Shown here in pieces: positions 52,121 to 61,631 of a DNA stretch of 64,000 nt. The translations under genes were made by a program, and so were the position numbers. How positions within the stretch are numbered: the stretch's first letter is position 1; every line of letters starts with the position of its first letter. Origin of the DNA: Flavobacteriaceae bacterium UBA3356. Its GTDB lineage: Bacteria; Bacteroidota; Bacteroidia; Flavobacteriales; Flavobacteriaceae. The notes under the pieces are model-generated. The model saw only the letters and a program-made list of their open reading frames with translations, searched no databases and was not told where the DNA came from. Location: NCBI GenBank assembly GCA_002360635.1, contig DEQW01000003.1, forward strand, positions 518,966 through 582,965. The letters are read 5' to 3'.

Positions 52121-53944
52121 TTAAAGTAGTGAGGAAAGCATAAAGGTACCCAAAATCCAGAGGATTAAGGATAGAATGCCTCCTATGATTAAAAAATGCC
52201 TGAACTTATAAAAACCCATACCATATATTAATGTATTGGTTTGATATCCCATTGGAGTAAAAAAACTGAAATTAGCTCCAAACAATACTGCCAATATAAA
52301 AGGCTTAAACGGTAATTGCAATCCTACGGCTACCGAAATGGCAATAGGTGTCATAATTATTGCCGTAGCATTGTTGCTAATTACGCCGCTCATAATCATG
52401 GTTATTAAAAAAATAAGACCAATGATTATAATGTTTGATTTTCCACTTAAAACCATAAGCAGTTGGTCTGAGAGCCATTGATCGGCACCTGTATTGTGCA
52501 TGGCAACACCCAAAGGAATCATACCTGCCAATAAGAAAACCACCTGCCAGTTTACTCGATGATATACGTCGGTTAGTTTAATACAGTTTGAAAGTAACAA
52601 TAAACTAACACCAAGTAAAGAACTTATCAATATTGTTAATAGTCCGCTTGCGGCAAGGCCTATTATCAATAACAATATACCAAAAGCTATGCTTTTTTTA
52701 AAATTATCTTTTTCACTAGGAATTTCGTGTTCTTGTAAAATAGCGACATTTTCTAGCAGTTCTAATCGAGGAATATCTTCTTTGGGTAATTCTACCAAAA
52801 GTCTATCACCTGGTTTTAAGGCTATTTGACCTATGTCTTTCCTGATAAGCCGTTCTTTTGTGTTTCTAATATTTTTACGCTTTCTTATGGCTATAGGTGT
52901 GGCGTTTTGTATGGATTGCCTTCTTATTTCTTTTAATGATTTTCCTATTAAAACCGATCCCGGTAAAATCAAAAGTTCAGCAAAACCGAGGTTTTCAGGG
53001 TTATCTTTCTCTTCTTCTTCAATATCCTCTAGCTTGTATACCGTTTCACTTACGTTTAACCGTTCGTGAATGTCCAACCCTTCAAATTCGTTTAGGCGCA
53101 TTAAATTGTCAAGGTTGCAAAGTAATAATAACTTGTCTTCTTTTTTAAGCGTCATATAGCGTCCAGGCGCATTATTTGTTTGGTTGTTTCTTGAAATTTT
53201 TAATAACGAAATATCTTCATTGTTGAATAAAAAAGTGTCTTCAATTTTTTTTCCGATCAAGGATGAATTTTCAGTGACAATAACAGAAGTTACATACTTT
53301 TCAATCTTATATTCATCTTCTATTGTTTCTTTTTTTTCGCTTGGCAACCATCTAGAGGCTATGGTGATTATTACAATGGAAACCGCCAAGAAGACAACCC
53401 CGTAAAGCGAAAATTCAAAAAAGGAAAAGCGTTCGGCCCCTAAATTTAAAGCCACGGAATTTACAATCAGGTTCGTGGAAGTACCCATTAATGTACAGCT
53501 ACCCCCTAAAATACCTGCAAACGAAATAGGCATTAATAATTTCGATTCTGGCAAATTAAATCGTTTAGCAATTTCAGAAATTATCTTGATGAAAACAATT
53601 ACAACAGCTGTGGTACTTATAAATGCTGAAATACCTGCCGTGATAAACATAAAAACCGGAAGTAATATAATGAAGGGGAGAATATGTAGTTTCTTTAAAA
53701 ACCGGGCAAGAGTAGATATTACACCCGTATCTTCCATTCCTATGGCGACTATCATCAAAGCCAAAACCGTTATGGTCGCTGTGTTCGAAAAGCCTGAAAT
53801 AGCTTCTTCGGGGTTTACTAAACCACATATTGCTAATGAAACTATAATAAAGAGGGCAATTTTGTCAACAGGAAAAACCTCGAAGGCAAATAGCAGTATA
53901 GTAATAAGCAGAATAGAAAAAACGAGTATAATTTCTATTGTCAT
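52121..53944 (-). CDS. SLC13/DASS-type permease with two RCK_C (TrkA-C) domains
   Basis: A 607-residue transporter. About five to six N-terminal helices (1-205) and a similar number C-terminal (400-607, with MTPIAISVAVGLQL) flank a cytoplasmic insert of two TrkA-C domains (NSSLIGKKIEDTFLFNNEDISLLKI and GSVLIGKSLKEIRRQSIQ). This is the YfbS/SLC13 layout of anion transporters (sulfate, carboxylates). The ligand of the RCK domains and the substrate are unknown. It is upstream of the third mscS gene. Confidence 0.9.
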   Translation of the reverse strand: MTIEIILVFSILLITILLFAFEVFPVDKIALFIIVSLAICGLVNPEEAISGFSNTATITVLALMIVAIGMEDTGVISTLARFLKKLHILPFIILLPVFMFITAGISAFISTTAVVIVFIKIISEIAKRFNLPESKLLMPISFAGILGGSCTLMGTSTNLIVNSVALNLGAERFSFFEFSLYGVVFLAVSIVIITIASRWLPSEKKETIEDEYKIEKYVTSVIVTENSSLIGKKIEDTFLFNNEDISLLKISRNNQTNNAPGRYMTLKKEDKLLLLCNLDNLMRLNEFEGLDIHERLNVSETVYKLEDIEEEEKDNPENLGFAELLILPGSVLIGKSLKEIRRQSIQNATPIAIRKRKNIRNTKERLIRKDIGQIALKPGDRLLVELPKEDIPRLELLENVAILQEHEIPSEKDNFKKSIAFGILLLIIGLAASGLLTILISSLLGVSLLLLSNCIKLTDVYHRVNWQVVFLLAGMIPLGVAMHNTGADQWLSDQLLMVLSGKSNIIIIGLIFLITMIMSGVISNNATAIIMTPIAISVAVGLQLPFKPFILAVLFGANFSFFTPMGYQTNTLIYGMGFYKFRHFLIIGGILSLILWILGTFMLSSLL

Positions 53945-54012
53945 ATATCTTTAGTTGATTTACATAAAGATACATTTAGAAAGTATACTCGCTTCTAAAA
54001 AATTCTTAAAAA

Positions 54013-54879
54013 TTATCCTAAATATTTTTTCAGGATGTGGCTTTTGGATTGTTGACGCAGTCTACGAATGGCTTTTTCACGAATTTGACGCACACGCTCT
54101 CTACTTAAATCGAACGTATCTCCAATTTCTTGTAAGGTCATTACTGGTTGTCCGCCAAGACCAAAATTAAGTCTCACAACATCAGCTTCTCTAGGCGATA
54201 AGGTATCTAAAGCACGGTCAATCTCAATTCTAAGCGACTCGTGTATTAATGACTTATCTGGGTTTGGGCTTTCACCAGAACTAATAACATCATACAAGTT
54301 GTTATCGTTCTCTCCCTCTTGAAAAGGAGCATCCATCGATAGGCTTTTGTTAGAGTTTTTTAAAGAGCTCTTTACTTTACGTACTGAAATATCCAACTCT
54401 TTTGCAATTTCTTCTGCGGTAGGCTTTCGTTGGTGTACTTGCTCTAAGTGAATCGCAGCTTTATTGATCTTGCTTATATCACCAATTTTATTCAGTGGCA
54501 AACGCACTACACGAGCTTGTTCTGCAATGGCTTGCAGAATAGACTGTCTAATCCACCAAACAGCGTACGAAATGAATTTGAAACCACGGGTTTCATCAAA
54601 ACGTTTTGCAGCTTTCACCAAGCCAACATTTCCTTCATTTATAAGGTCTGAAAGACTTAACCCTTGATTTTGGTACTGTTTTGCTACCGAAATCACGAAA
54701 CGAAGGTTAGAACGCGTTAGCTTTTCGAGGGCTGCTTGATCACCTTCCCGTATGCGTTGTGCCAATTCTACTTCCTCCTCGGCGGTAATCATGTCAATTT
54801 TACTTACATCTTGTAAATAACTGTTTAAAGACTTTGTTTCCCTGTTTGTAACCTGCTTCGTAATCTTAAGTTGTCTCAT
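54013..54879 (-). CDS. rpoD: primary RNA polymerase sigma factor (RpoD/SigA, Bacteroidota type)
   Basis: A 288-residue sigma factor without the long region 1.1 of proteobacterial RpoD, typical for this phylum. Region 1.2 (SLNSYLQDVSKIDMITAEEE), region 2 (LRFVISVAKQYQNQGL, FKFISYAVWWIRQSI), region 3 (KPTAEEIAKELDISV) and region 4 (TLQEIGDTFDLSRERVRQIREKAIRRLR) are all present. It reads the unusual -33/-7 promoters found here before rpsA. The candidate 6S RNA at 8.3 kb would act on its holoenzyme. Confidence 0.95.
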   Translation of the reverse strand: MRQLKITKQVTNRETKSLNSYLQDVSKIDMITAEEEVELAQRIREGDQAALEKLTRSNLRFVISVAKQYQNQGLSLSDLINEGNVGLVKAAKRFDETRGFKFISYAVWWIRQSILQAIAEQARVVRLPLNKIGDISKINKAAIHLEQVHQRKPTAEEIAKELDISVRKVKSSLKNSNKSLSMDAPFQEGENDNNLYDVISSGESPNPDKSLIHESLRIEIDRALDTLSPREADVVRLNFGLGGQPVMTLQEIGDTFDLSRERVRQIREKAIRRLRQQSKSHILKKYLG

Positions 54880-55014
54880 ATATATAGCCTATGTTTAATT
54901 TTAATAACAGGGCATGATAAGGCTTAGAATCCATAAATCCAAATTCTTAACATCTTTTGTTAAATATTATGCCTAAAAGCTGTAAAATAAGTACATTCAA
55001 ACTAAAATAGTGCT

Positions 55015-55233
55015 ATGAAAAAACATATTTTAAGTCTGTTAATAGCTTTTTTGGCCTTAATATTTAAGGTAAATGCGCAAATTCCTAAAGAAGTTCCGCA
55101 TCCAGACAATAATAAACCGTTAGATTTATCAGACCCAGCCGATATAATAATTTACATTATTATCCCTGTGGTTTTTATAATACTGTTCTTTGTTTGGCGT
55201 CGAAAGCGAAAAAAGAACAGAACAAGTGATTAG
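55015..55233 (+). CDS. small exported membrane protein
   Basis: A 72-residue protein with a signal peptide (MKKHILSLLIAFLALIFKVNAQ), a Pro-rich stretch and then one hydrophobic helix (DIIIYIIIPVVFIILFFVW) ending in a highly basic tail (RRKRKKNRTSD). Such small proteins occur in many flavobacteria beside unrelated genes; the function is unknown. The ATG follows an AT-rich leader. Confidence 0.7.
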   Translation: MKKHILSLLIAFLALIFKVNAQIPKEVPHPDNNKPLDLSDPADIIIYIIIPVVFIILFFVWRRKRKKNRTSD

Positions 55234-55294
55234 TCGTATTACTTTAATTGAAATAACACTCATTTTACATCTTTAGTATAAAAAATAAATATTT

Positions 55295-56242
55295 ATGAAA
55301 AAAAACCTATTAGGAAATACAATTTTAAAAATTTCACCCCTAATTTTTGGAGGAAATGTTTTCGGTTGGACCCTAAACGAAAAAGAATCTTTTGAAATGC
55401 TCGATGCAATAACCGAATTGGGCATTAATTGCATAGACACGGCCGACGTTTATTCACGCTGGGTTGATGGAAACTCAGGTGGCGAATCGGAAAGAATTAT
55501 CGGAAAATGGATGAAAGAGCGTGGAAATCGAAAAGATATAATACTTTGTACTAAAGTTGGAATGGATATGGGGCAAGGCGGTGTTGATATTTCAGAAAAA
55601 CATATAAAAAAATCGATCGACAATTCGTTAAACCGTTTACAAACCGATTATATTAATTTGTATTACGCCCATAAAGATGACGAAAAAACCCCTCCTGAAG
55701 AAACCTTAGGTGCTTTTAAAGATTTGATTAAAGAAAGAAAGGTACAGTATATTGGTGCTTCAAATTTTTCAGCAAAACGCTTACGTGAGTCGTTGGAGGT
55801 TTCAAGAGTCAACGATTTACCAGCTTATACTGTCTTTCAACCAGAATATAATTTGTTAGAGCGTTCTAAGTTTGAAGGAGAGATAGAAACAATCTGTATG
55901 GAAGTAAATCTTGGTGTCGCCACATATTTTTCGTTAGCTAGTGGTTTGCTTACAGGAAAATACACTTCTGAAAAAGACATAGAAAACTCTTCTAGAACCA
56001 GCTATGTAAAAAAGCACTGGAATGAAAGAACCAAAAAGATAATTAAGACCGTGAACAGCATAGCAGAAACCCATAATGTTTCTCCAGCTGCTGTCGCTTT
56101 GTCATGGGTTTTACATAGGCCTGCAGTTTCGGCTCCAATTGTTAGCGCCACAAAGAAAGAACACCTTACGGCATTTAAAGAAGCAGCTGTCTTAGAGCTC
56201 ACACTTTCAGAAATAGAAACTTTAAACAACATCAGCGCTTAA
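55295..56242 (+). CDS. aldo/keto reductase, YajO/AKR11-like
   Basis: A 315-residue AKR with Asp and Tyr in CIDTADVYSRWVDG, Lys in LCTKVGMDMG and His in LYYAHKDDEKTPPEE. It lacks the short loops of the first AKR (10.1 kb) and is of the YajO-like branch, so it is not a duplicate of that gene. Substrate is unknown. It is probably its own transcription unit. Confidence 0.88.
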   Translation: MKKNLLGNTILKISPLIFGGNVFGWTLNEKESFEMLDAITELGINCIDTADVYSRWVDGNSGGESERIIGKWMKERGNRKDIILCTKVGMDMGQGGVDISEKHIKKSIDNSLNRLQTDYINLYYAHKDDEKTPPEETLGAFKDLIKERKVQYIGASNFSAKRLRESLEVSRVNDLPAYTVFQPEYNLLERSKFEGEIETICMEVNLGVATYFSLASGLLTGKYTSEKDIENSSRTSYVKKHWNERTKKIIKTVNSIAETHNVSPAAVALSWVLHRPAVSAPIVSATKKEHLTAFKEAAVLELTLSEIETLNNISA

Positions 56243-56280
56243 TTTCTGTTTTTTTTAAGAAAATGCACTGCACGCTTCCC

Positions 56281-56288
56281 TATCTTTG
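56281..56288 (+). promoter_or_regulatory. candidate -7 box of the 56.3 kb secreted-protein gene
   Basis: TATCTTTG is an exact TAnnTTTG match about 42 bp before the ATG, without a good -33 box. Confidence 0.35.
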
Positions 56289-56329
56289 GCGTGCTTATTG
56301 TACATGTCTTTTATGAAATTATTGCAACT

Positions 56330-56980
56330 ATGAAATACGTTTTAGCAATTACATGCTTCGTACTACTATCTATACAAAGTATCGCACAGATTGATAATCA
56401 AAACACCAGTGTGCGTTTTGAAGCTATTGAAAACACTCCAGATGACACCCCAACAGGGCTAGAACTTCCGGATCGTGATACACCAAGTCTTACCAATCCT
56501 AAAACACCTAACAATGAAGATCCAAATTTAGGAGAAGAAGACCCAGAAATAAATTTTAGTACAGATGATGGATTACTGGATTACAAAACCGACGAAGCTC
56601 CAAAATATTTTCAGAAAAAAGACAAGCCTGTTTTAGCTGCCTATTTACAGGATCAAAAATTAGGCGACGTTACCACTAAAGGAGAATTTGTAAACGTAAT
56701 GTGCCGCGATCATGAATATGTAGATGGCGACCGTATTCGAGTATTTGTAAACGAAGATGTAGTGCGATCTGATATTTCGCTTAACTCATCATTCACAACA
56801 ATTAAATTACCTTTACAAAAAGGAATAAATACTGTAGATTTTGAAGCATTAAATCAAGGAACTTCAGGTCCAAACACTGCCGAACTGCACGTTTACGATG
56901 ATAAAGGACAGTTAATTTCTGCCAAGGAATGGAATTTGGGTACCGGTTACCGAGCTTCTTTTATAGTTATTAAAGAATAA
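56330..56980 (+). CDS. exported protein of unknown function
   Basis: A 216-residue protein with a signal peptide (MKYVLAITCFVLLSIQSIAQ). The mature part has an acidic, Pro-rich stretch (GLELPDRDTPSLTNPKTPNN, EEDPEINF), then a domain from about 105 to 215 with beta strands (KGEFVNVMCRDHEYVDGDRIRVF, INTVDFEALNQGTSGPNTAELHVYDDKG). No family is recognised. An in-frame GTG upstream would add 13 residues and was not used. The gene is 44 bp before the next one. Confidence 0.75.
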   Translation: MKYVLAITCFVLLSIQSIAQIDNQNTSVRFEAIENTPDDTPTGLELPDRDTPSLTNPKTPNNEDPNLGEEDPEINFSTDDGLLDYKTDEAPKYFQKKDKPVLAAYLQDQKLGDVTTKGEFVNVMCRDHEYVDGDRIRVFVNEDVVRSDISLNSSFTTIKLPLQKGINTVDFEALNQGTSGPNTAELHVYDDKGQLISAKEWNLGTGYRASFIVIKE

Positions 56981-57024
56981 TAATTTTCTGGAGTATCTTT
57001 ACCTCATAAAAATAAATAAAAAAT

Positions 57025-57510
57025 ATGCTAACTGATTTTAAAAACCTTCCAGATGATTCCCGTATCTGGATATATCAAACCAATCGCAAATTTACAGATG
57101 AAGAAACTGTTGAAATTGAAGCAAAAACAGCATCTTTTTTAAAGGAATGGACCGCTCACGGATCTGATTTACAAGCTGGTTTCGAAATTAAATACAACCG
57201 CTTTATAGTTATAGGGTTAAACCAGTCTATTGCTTCGGCATCTGGCTGTAGCATTGATGCTTCGGTACATTTTATCCAATCTTTAGAGAAAGAGTACAAC
57301 GTAGATTTGATGGACAAAATGAATGTGACATTTTATTCTGGTGATTACATAGCCCACAAACCCCTTTCCGATTTCAGGAAAATGGCTAAAAGTAAATCTG
57401 TTTCCAAAAACACTGTTGTTTTTAATAATTTGGTCAATACCAAAGAAGAATATCTTGAGAATTGGGAAGTGCCCGCAAAAGAGTCTTGGCACAATCGTTT
57501 TTTATCATAG
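57025..57510 (+). CDS. conserved flavobacterial protein (not an ABC ATPase)
   Basis: A 161-residue soluble protein. It begins MLTDFKNLPDDSRIWIYQTN, then WTAHGSDLQAGFEIKYNRFIVI, SGCSIDASVHFIQSLEKEY and TVVFNNLVNTKEEYLENWEVP. In some annotations, as I recall, this family carries the label 'ABC transporter ATPase', but no Walker A, Walker B or signature motif is visible. The Cys in SGCSIDASV is conspicuous. Its function is unknown. The next gene starts about 20 bp later. Confidence 0.78.
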   Translation: MLTDFKNLPDDSRIWIYQTNRKFTDEETVEIEAKTASFLKEWTAHGSDLQAGFEIKYNRFIVIGLNQSIASASGCSIDASVHFIQSLEKEYNVDLMDKMNVTFYSGDYIAHKPLSDFRKMAKSKSVSKNTVVFNNLVNTKEEYLENWEVPAKESWHNRFLS

Positions 57511-57528
57511 TTTTTGTACTTTCGGTTT

Positions 57529-60447
57529 ATGAAAAAATTGCTGTTAACTTCACTGCTTACATTACTTTACACATCCACATATTGCCAACAAATCAATCCA
57601 TTGATTGTTAAAGAAGATTTTAAAAATCAACAAAAATGGGTAGATAGTATTTACGGCAATATGTCGTTGCAAGAAAAAATTGGTCAACTTTTTATGGTCG
57701 ATGTTTTTTCGAGCGCACCAAAGGCTAAAACCAATAAAGTAAAAGATCTTATAAATAACCAATATATTGGTGGGGTTATATTTTCAAAAGGCGGGCCACA
57801 ACGGCAAGCAAAGTTAAATAATGAATTTCAAGAACTTTCAAAAACCCCTTTGCTTATAGGGATGGATGCTGAATGGGGCTTGGCCATGCGATTGGATTCA
57901 ACGTATGCTTTTCCGTGGAATATGACTCTTGGCGCCATTGAAGATAACGATATTGTTCGTCAAGTTGGAAAACGAATCGGGGAGCAGAGCAAACGGTTAG
58001 GCGTGCACATAAATTTTGCCCCAGTGGTAGATATAAACACCAATCCCAACAACCCCATAATTGGAAACCGATCGTTTGGCGAAGACAAGAAAAATGTATC
58101 GGAAAAAGCCCTAGCTTTTATGAAGGGCTTCCATCAGGCCGGTATTTTGGGAAGTGCTAAACATTTTCCAGGTCATGGTGATACCGAAGACGATTCGCAC
58201 AAAGTATTACCTACGATAGATCATACTCGCGAGCGTATTGACAGTATAGAATTGTATCCTTATAGACAACTAATTAAAGAAGGTCTGAACAGTGTGATGG
58301 TTGCCCATTTAAATGTTCCCGCCCTAGAGGATAAATTAAACTTTCCGTCGTCACTTTCAAAAAAAGTAGTGACCGATATTTTAAAAGGTGAACTTGGTTT
58401 TAATGGTTTAATATTTACAGATGCCTTAAATATGCGAGGTGTAGCCAATTTTGATAAGCCTGGCGAAATAGATTTAGCTGCATTTTTAGCCGGCAATGAT
58501 ATATTGCTTATTTCAGAGGATATTCCAAAAGCACATGAGTTGTTGGTAAATGCATATCGGGAAGGAACGGTAACGGAAGAGCGTTTGGCACATTCGGTTA
58601 AAAAAATATTATATGCTAAATATAAAGTGGGCTTACATAACTATCAACCTGTTGATACCACTTATTTAGTTGAAGAATTAAACACAGTAAATGATGATGT
58701 TTTATATGAAAAAGCAATGGAAAATGCTTTAACAGTCTTAAAAAATGATCAAGCAACATTACCGATAAAAGATTTGCAGAAAAAGAAAATTGCTTATGTA
58801 AATTTTGGGGATGATTCAGGAAAACCTTTCTTAGAAGAGCTTCGGAAATATGCTGATATAGATTGGGTAAAAGCGAATAGTTTGGATGATTATATCCAAA
58901 AACTGAAAAATTACAATTATGTCGTTATCGGCTTTCATAAAAGTAATGAAAACCCTTGGAAAGATTATAAGTTTACCGAGAAAGAGCTTGTTTGGATATA
59001 CGAAATAGCTCGAACAAATACCGTTATTCTAGATGTTTTTGCAAGACCTTACGCGCTTTCAGAACTTAAAACTGCCACAAATTTTGAAGGGATCATTTTG
59101 TCATATCAAAACAGTGAAGTTTCCCAACAGTTATCTGCACAATTAATATTTGGCGCTCGAGAAGCTAATGGAAAGCTACCGGTGACACTGGGAGAGACAT
59201 TTCCGCTTAACACACACTTTCAAACAAAATCGTTAAAACGCTTACAGTACGGAACCCCAGAAAGTGTAGGGGTAAACAGTTATAAGCTTCAAAAAATAGA
59301 TTCCTTGGCAAAAGTAGGTTTATGGGGAGATATGATGCCCGGAGCCCAGATTTTGGTAGCCCGTAAAGGAAAAGTTATTTACAATAAAACCTTCGGTCAC
59401 CAAACACAACAAAAAAAGATTGCTATTCAGGAAAACAGTATGTACGATGTAGCTTCACTTACTAAAATTTTAGCCACTTTACCGATGGTGATGAATTTGT
59501 TCGATAGAGGTGTGCTTACCATGGATACAACCTTGGGCGAGATGCTCCCAGAGTATAAATATTCAAACAAAGCAAACGTTACCTTAAAAGAAATGCTTTC
59601 GCATTATGCTCGACTTAAAGCGTGGATTCCGTTTTATACGCATACCTTAGATACCGTTACCCGCAAACCAGCTGCTAAATATTATAATAAAACACCAACG
59701 GAAAAATTTAATGTAGAAGTCGCGGAAGATCTTTATATGCGACGTGATTATCAAGACAGTATTTTCAAGATAATCAAGGAAAGTGAATTGCGGTCTGCCA
59801 GAGGTTATAAATATAGTGATTTGCCATATTATATTCTGAAAAAATATCTAGAAGAATTCTACGGAGCACCTCTAGAAACACTCGTACAACGTAATTATTA
59901 CGAGTCGTTAGGTGCTAACCATACAACTTACTTACCGTTAAATAAATTTCCAAAAAGTATGATTGTCCCTACTGAAGAAGATAACACTTTCCGTATGCAA
60001 AAAATACAGGGTTATGTTCATGATCAAGGTGCTGCTATGTTGGGCGGTGTGAGTGGTCACGCAGGTTTATTCAGTACTTCTAACGATATTGCTAAAATAA
60101 TGCAAATGTATTTATGGAAGGGCTTTTATGGCGGAACACGGTATTTTAACCCTGAAACCTTGGATGCTTTTAACACTTGTTATTATTGTGAGGATGATGT
60201 AAGGCGTGGTGTTGGTTTCGACAAACCACAGCTGGGTGATGTAGGTCCTACTTGTGGCTGTGTTTCCATGACTAGTTTTGGACACAGTGGTTTTACAGGA
60301 ACATTTGCTTGGGCTGATCCCGATGCAGAAATAATTTATGTGTTTTTGTCTAATAGAACCTATCCCGATTCCCGAAATAGAAAATTGATAAGTAGTGATT
60401 TGCGTACCAAAATTCAGCAAGCTATTTATGATGCGATTGATTATTAA
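57529..60447 (+). CDS. fused GH3 beta-N-acetylhexosaminidase and serine hydrolase (beta-lactamase fold)
   Basis: A 972-residue secreted enzyme (signal peptide MKKLLLTSLLTLLYTSTYCQ). Residues about 25-370 are a GH3 domain with KHFPGHGDTEDDSH (the NagZ-like acid/base loop) and the nucleophile Asp in FTDALNMRGV. A GH3 C-terminal-like region follows, then from about residue 590 a beta-lactamase/PBP-type serine hydrolase with SLTK (SxxK), YSD (Tyr of YxN) and HSGFTG (HxG). It probably cuts muropeptides or sugar chains and their peptide or ester parts in the envelope. The TTG start upstream was rejected. Confidence 0.92.
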   Translation: MKKLLLTSLLTLLYTSTYCQQINPLIVKEDFKNQQKWVDSIYGNMSLQEKIGQLFMVDVFSSAPKAKTNKVKDLINNQYIGGVIFSKGGPQRQAKLNNEFQELSKTPLLIGMDAEWGLAMRLDSTYAFPWNMTLGAIEDNDIVRQVGKRIGEQSKRLGVHINFAPVVDINTNPNNPIIGNRSFGEDKKNVSEKALAFMKGFHQAGILGSAKHFPGHGDTEDDSHKVLPTIDHTRERIDSIELYPYRQLIKEGLNSVMVAHLNVPALEDKLNFPSSLSKKVVTDILKGELGFNGLIFTDALNMRGVANFDKPGEIDLAAFLAGNDILLISEDIPKAHELLVNAYREGTVTEERLAHSVKKILYAKYKVGLHNYQPVDTTYLVEELNTVNDDVLYEKAMENALTVLKNDQATLPIKDLQKKKIAYVNFGDDSGKPFLEELRKYADIDWVKANSLDDYIQKLKNYNYVVIGFHKSNENPWKDYKFTEKELVWIYEIARTNTVILDVFARPYALSELKTATNFEGIILSYQNSEVSQQLSAQLIFGAREANGKLPVTLGETFPLNTHFQTKSLKRLQYGTPESVGVNSYKLQKIDSLAKVGLWGDMMPGAQILVARKGKVIYNKTFGHQTQQKKIAIQENSMYDVASLTKILATLPMVMNLFDRGVLTMDTTLGEMLPEYKYSNKANVTLKEMLSHYARLKAWIPFYTHTLDTVTRKPAAKYYNKTPTEKFNVEVAEDLYMRRDYQDSIFKIIKESELRSARGYKYSDLPYYILKKYLEEFYGAPLETLVQRNYYESLGANHTTYLPLNKFPKSMIVPTEEDNTFRMQKIQGYVHDQGAAMLGGVSGHAGLFSTSNDIAKIMQMYLWKGFYGGTRYFNPETLDAFNTCYYCEDDVRRGVGFDKPQLGDVGPTCGCVSMTSFGHSGFTGTFAWADPDAEIIYVFLSNRTYPDSRNRKLISSDLRTKIQQAIYDAIDY

Positions 60448-60462
60448 TAAGAAAAGTAAAGA

Positions 60463-61593
60463 ATGAAAATAGCTATTGTATGTTATCCAACCTTTGGAGG
60501 TAGTGGCGTTGTTGCTACTGAATTGGGAATTGCCTTGTCAGAAAGGGGGCACGAAGTACATTTTGTAACGTATAAGCAACCAGTTCGGTTAGAGCTACTT
60601 TCAAAAAAAATTCATTTTCACGAAGTATCGGTGCCAAATTATCCTTTATTCCATTACCAGCCCTACGAACTCGCACTGTCCAGTAAATTGGTCGATACTG
60701 TCAAGTTGCACAACATAGACTTGCTGCACGTGCATTATGCCATTCCGCATGCGTATGCTGGTTATATGGCAAAAAAAATGCTTGAAGAAGAAGGTATTTC
60801 CCTTCCAATGGTGACCACCTTGCACGGTACAGACATAACCCTGGTAGGTAACCATGAGTTTTATAAGCCGGCGGTAACATTCAGTATTAATAAAAGTGAT
60901 GTGGTCACGTCTGTTTCACAAAGCTTAAAAGATGATACCAACCGTTTATTTAAAGTAGAAAAAGACATCAAAGTTGTTCCCAATTTTATCGATGTAGCCA
61001 AGCACAACCCATCTTTTACGGATTGCCAACGAGATTTAATGGCTGAGCCCCACGAGAAAATTATTACGCACGTTAGTAACCTTCGAAAAGTAAAGCGAGT
61101 GACCGACGTGATTGAAATATTTGATTGCATTCAGAAAAACATCCCAGCAAAATTATTAATGGTAGGTGAGGGGCCACAAAAAGAAAGGTGCGAGGAACTG
61201 TGTATTGAGAAAGAAATTGAGGATAAAGTTGTCTTTTTAGGAAATAGTAGTGAAGTAGATAAAATATTGTGTTTCAGTGACCTGTTTTTGCTTCCTTCAG
61301 AAAAAGAAAGCTTTGGTCTGGCAGCCTTAGAAGCTATGGCCAGCGGTGTTCCAGTTATTTCAAGTAATGCAGGGGGGCTTCCTGAAGTTAATAAAAATGG
61401 AGTAAGTGGGTATCTTAGCGACGTCGGTAATGTGGACGAAATGGCTAAAAATGCTCTTTCTATTCTCTCTTCTGAAGAGCGTCTTGCTACATTTAAAACA
61501 CAAGCTAGGGAAACATCCCGTATGTTCGATACCAAAAATATTGTACCTTTATATGAAGCAGTATATGAACAGGCCATAAAAATGAAAGTTTAA
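60463..61593 (+). CDS. bshA: N-acetyl-alpha-D-glucosaminyl L-malate synthase BshA
   Basis: A 376-residue GT4 glycosyltransferase that makes GlcNAc-malate, the first step in bacillithiol synthesis. The start MKIAIVCYPTFGGSGVVATE and HYQPYELALSSKLVD are BshA signatures. The nucleotide-sugar end is ESFGLAALEAMASGVPVISS, with the E-x7-E motif. It starts 15 bp after the GH3 fusion gene. The bshB and bshC genes are elsewhere. Confidence 0.92.
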   Translation: MKIAIVCYPTFGGSGVVATELGIALSERGHEVHFVTYKQPVRLELLSKKIHFHEVSVPNYPLFHYQPYELALSSKLVDTVKLHNIDLLHVHYAIPHAYAGYMAKKMLEEEGISLPMVTTLHGTDITLVGNHEFYKPAVTFSINKSDVVTSVSQSLKDDTNRLFKVEKDIKVVPNFIDVAKHNPSFTDCQRDLMAEPHEKIITHVSNLRKVKRVTDVIEIFDCIQKNIPAKLLMVGEGPQKERCEELCIEKEIEDKVVFLGNSSEVDKILCFSDLFLLPSEKESFGLAALEAMASGVPVISSNAGGLPEVNKNGVSGYLSDVGNVDEMAKNALSILSSEERLATFKTQARETSRMFDTKNIVPLYEAVYEQAIKMKV

Positions 61594-61631
61594 ACTATGC
61601 TGTTTATCTGCTTCATAAAAAAATGATACAG

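Noticed and set aside
53475..53954. Antisense frame of 159 codons inside the SLC13 gene
   Set aside because: It is the reverse of membrane helices and shows no independent signal.
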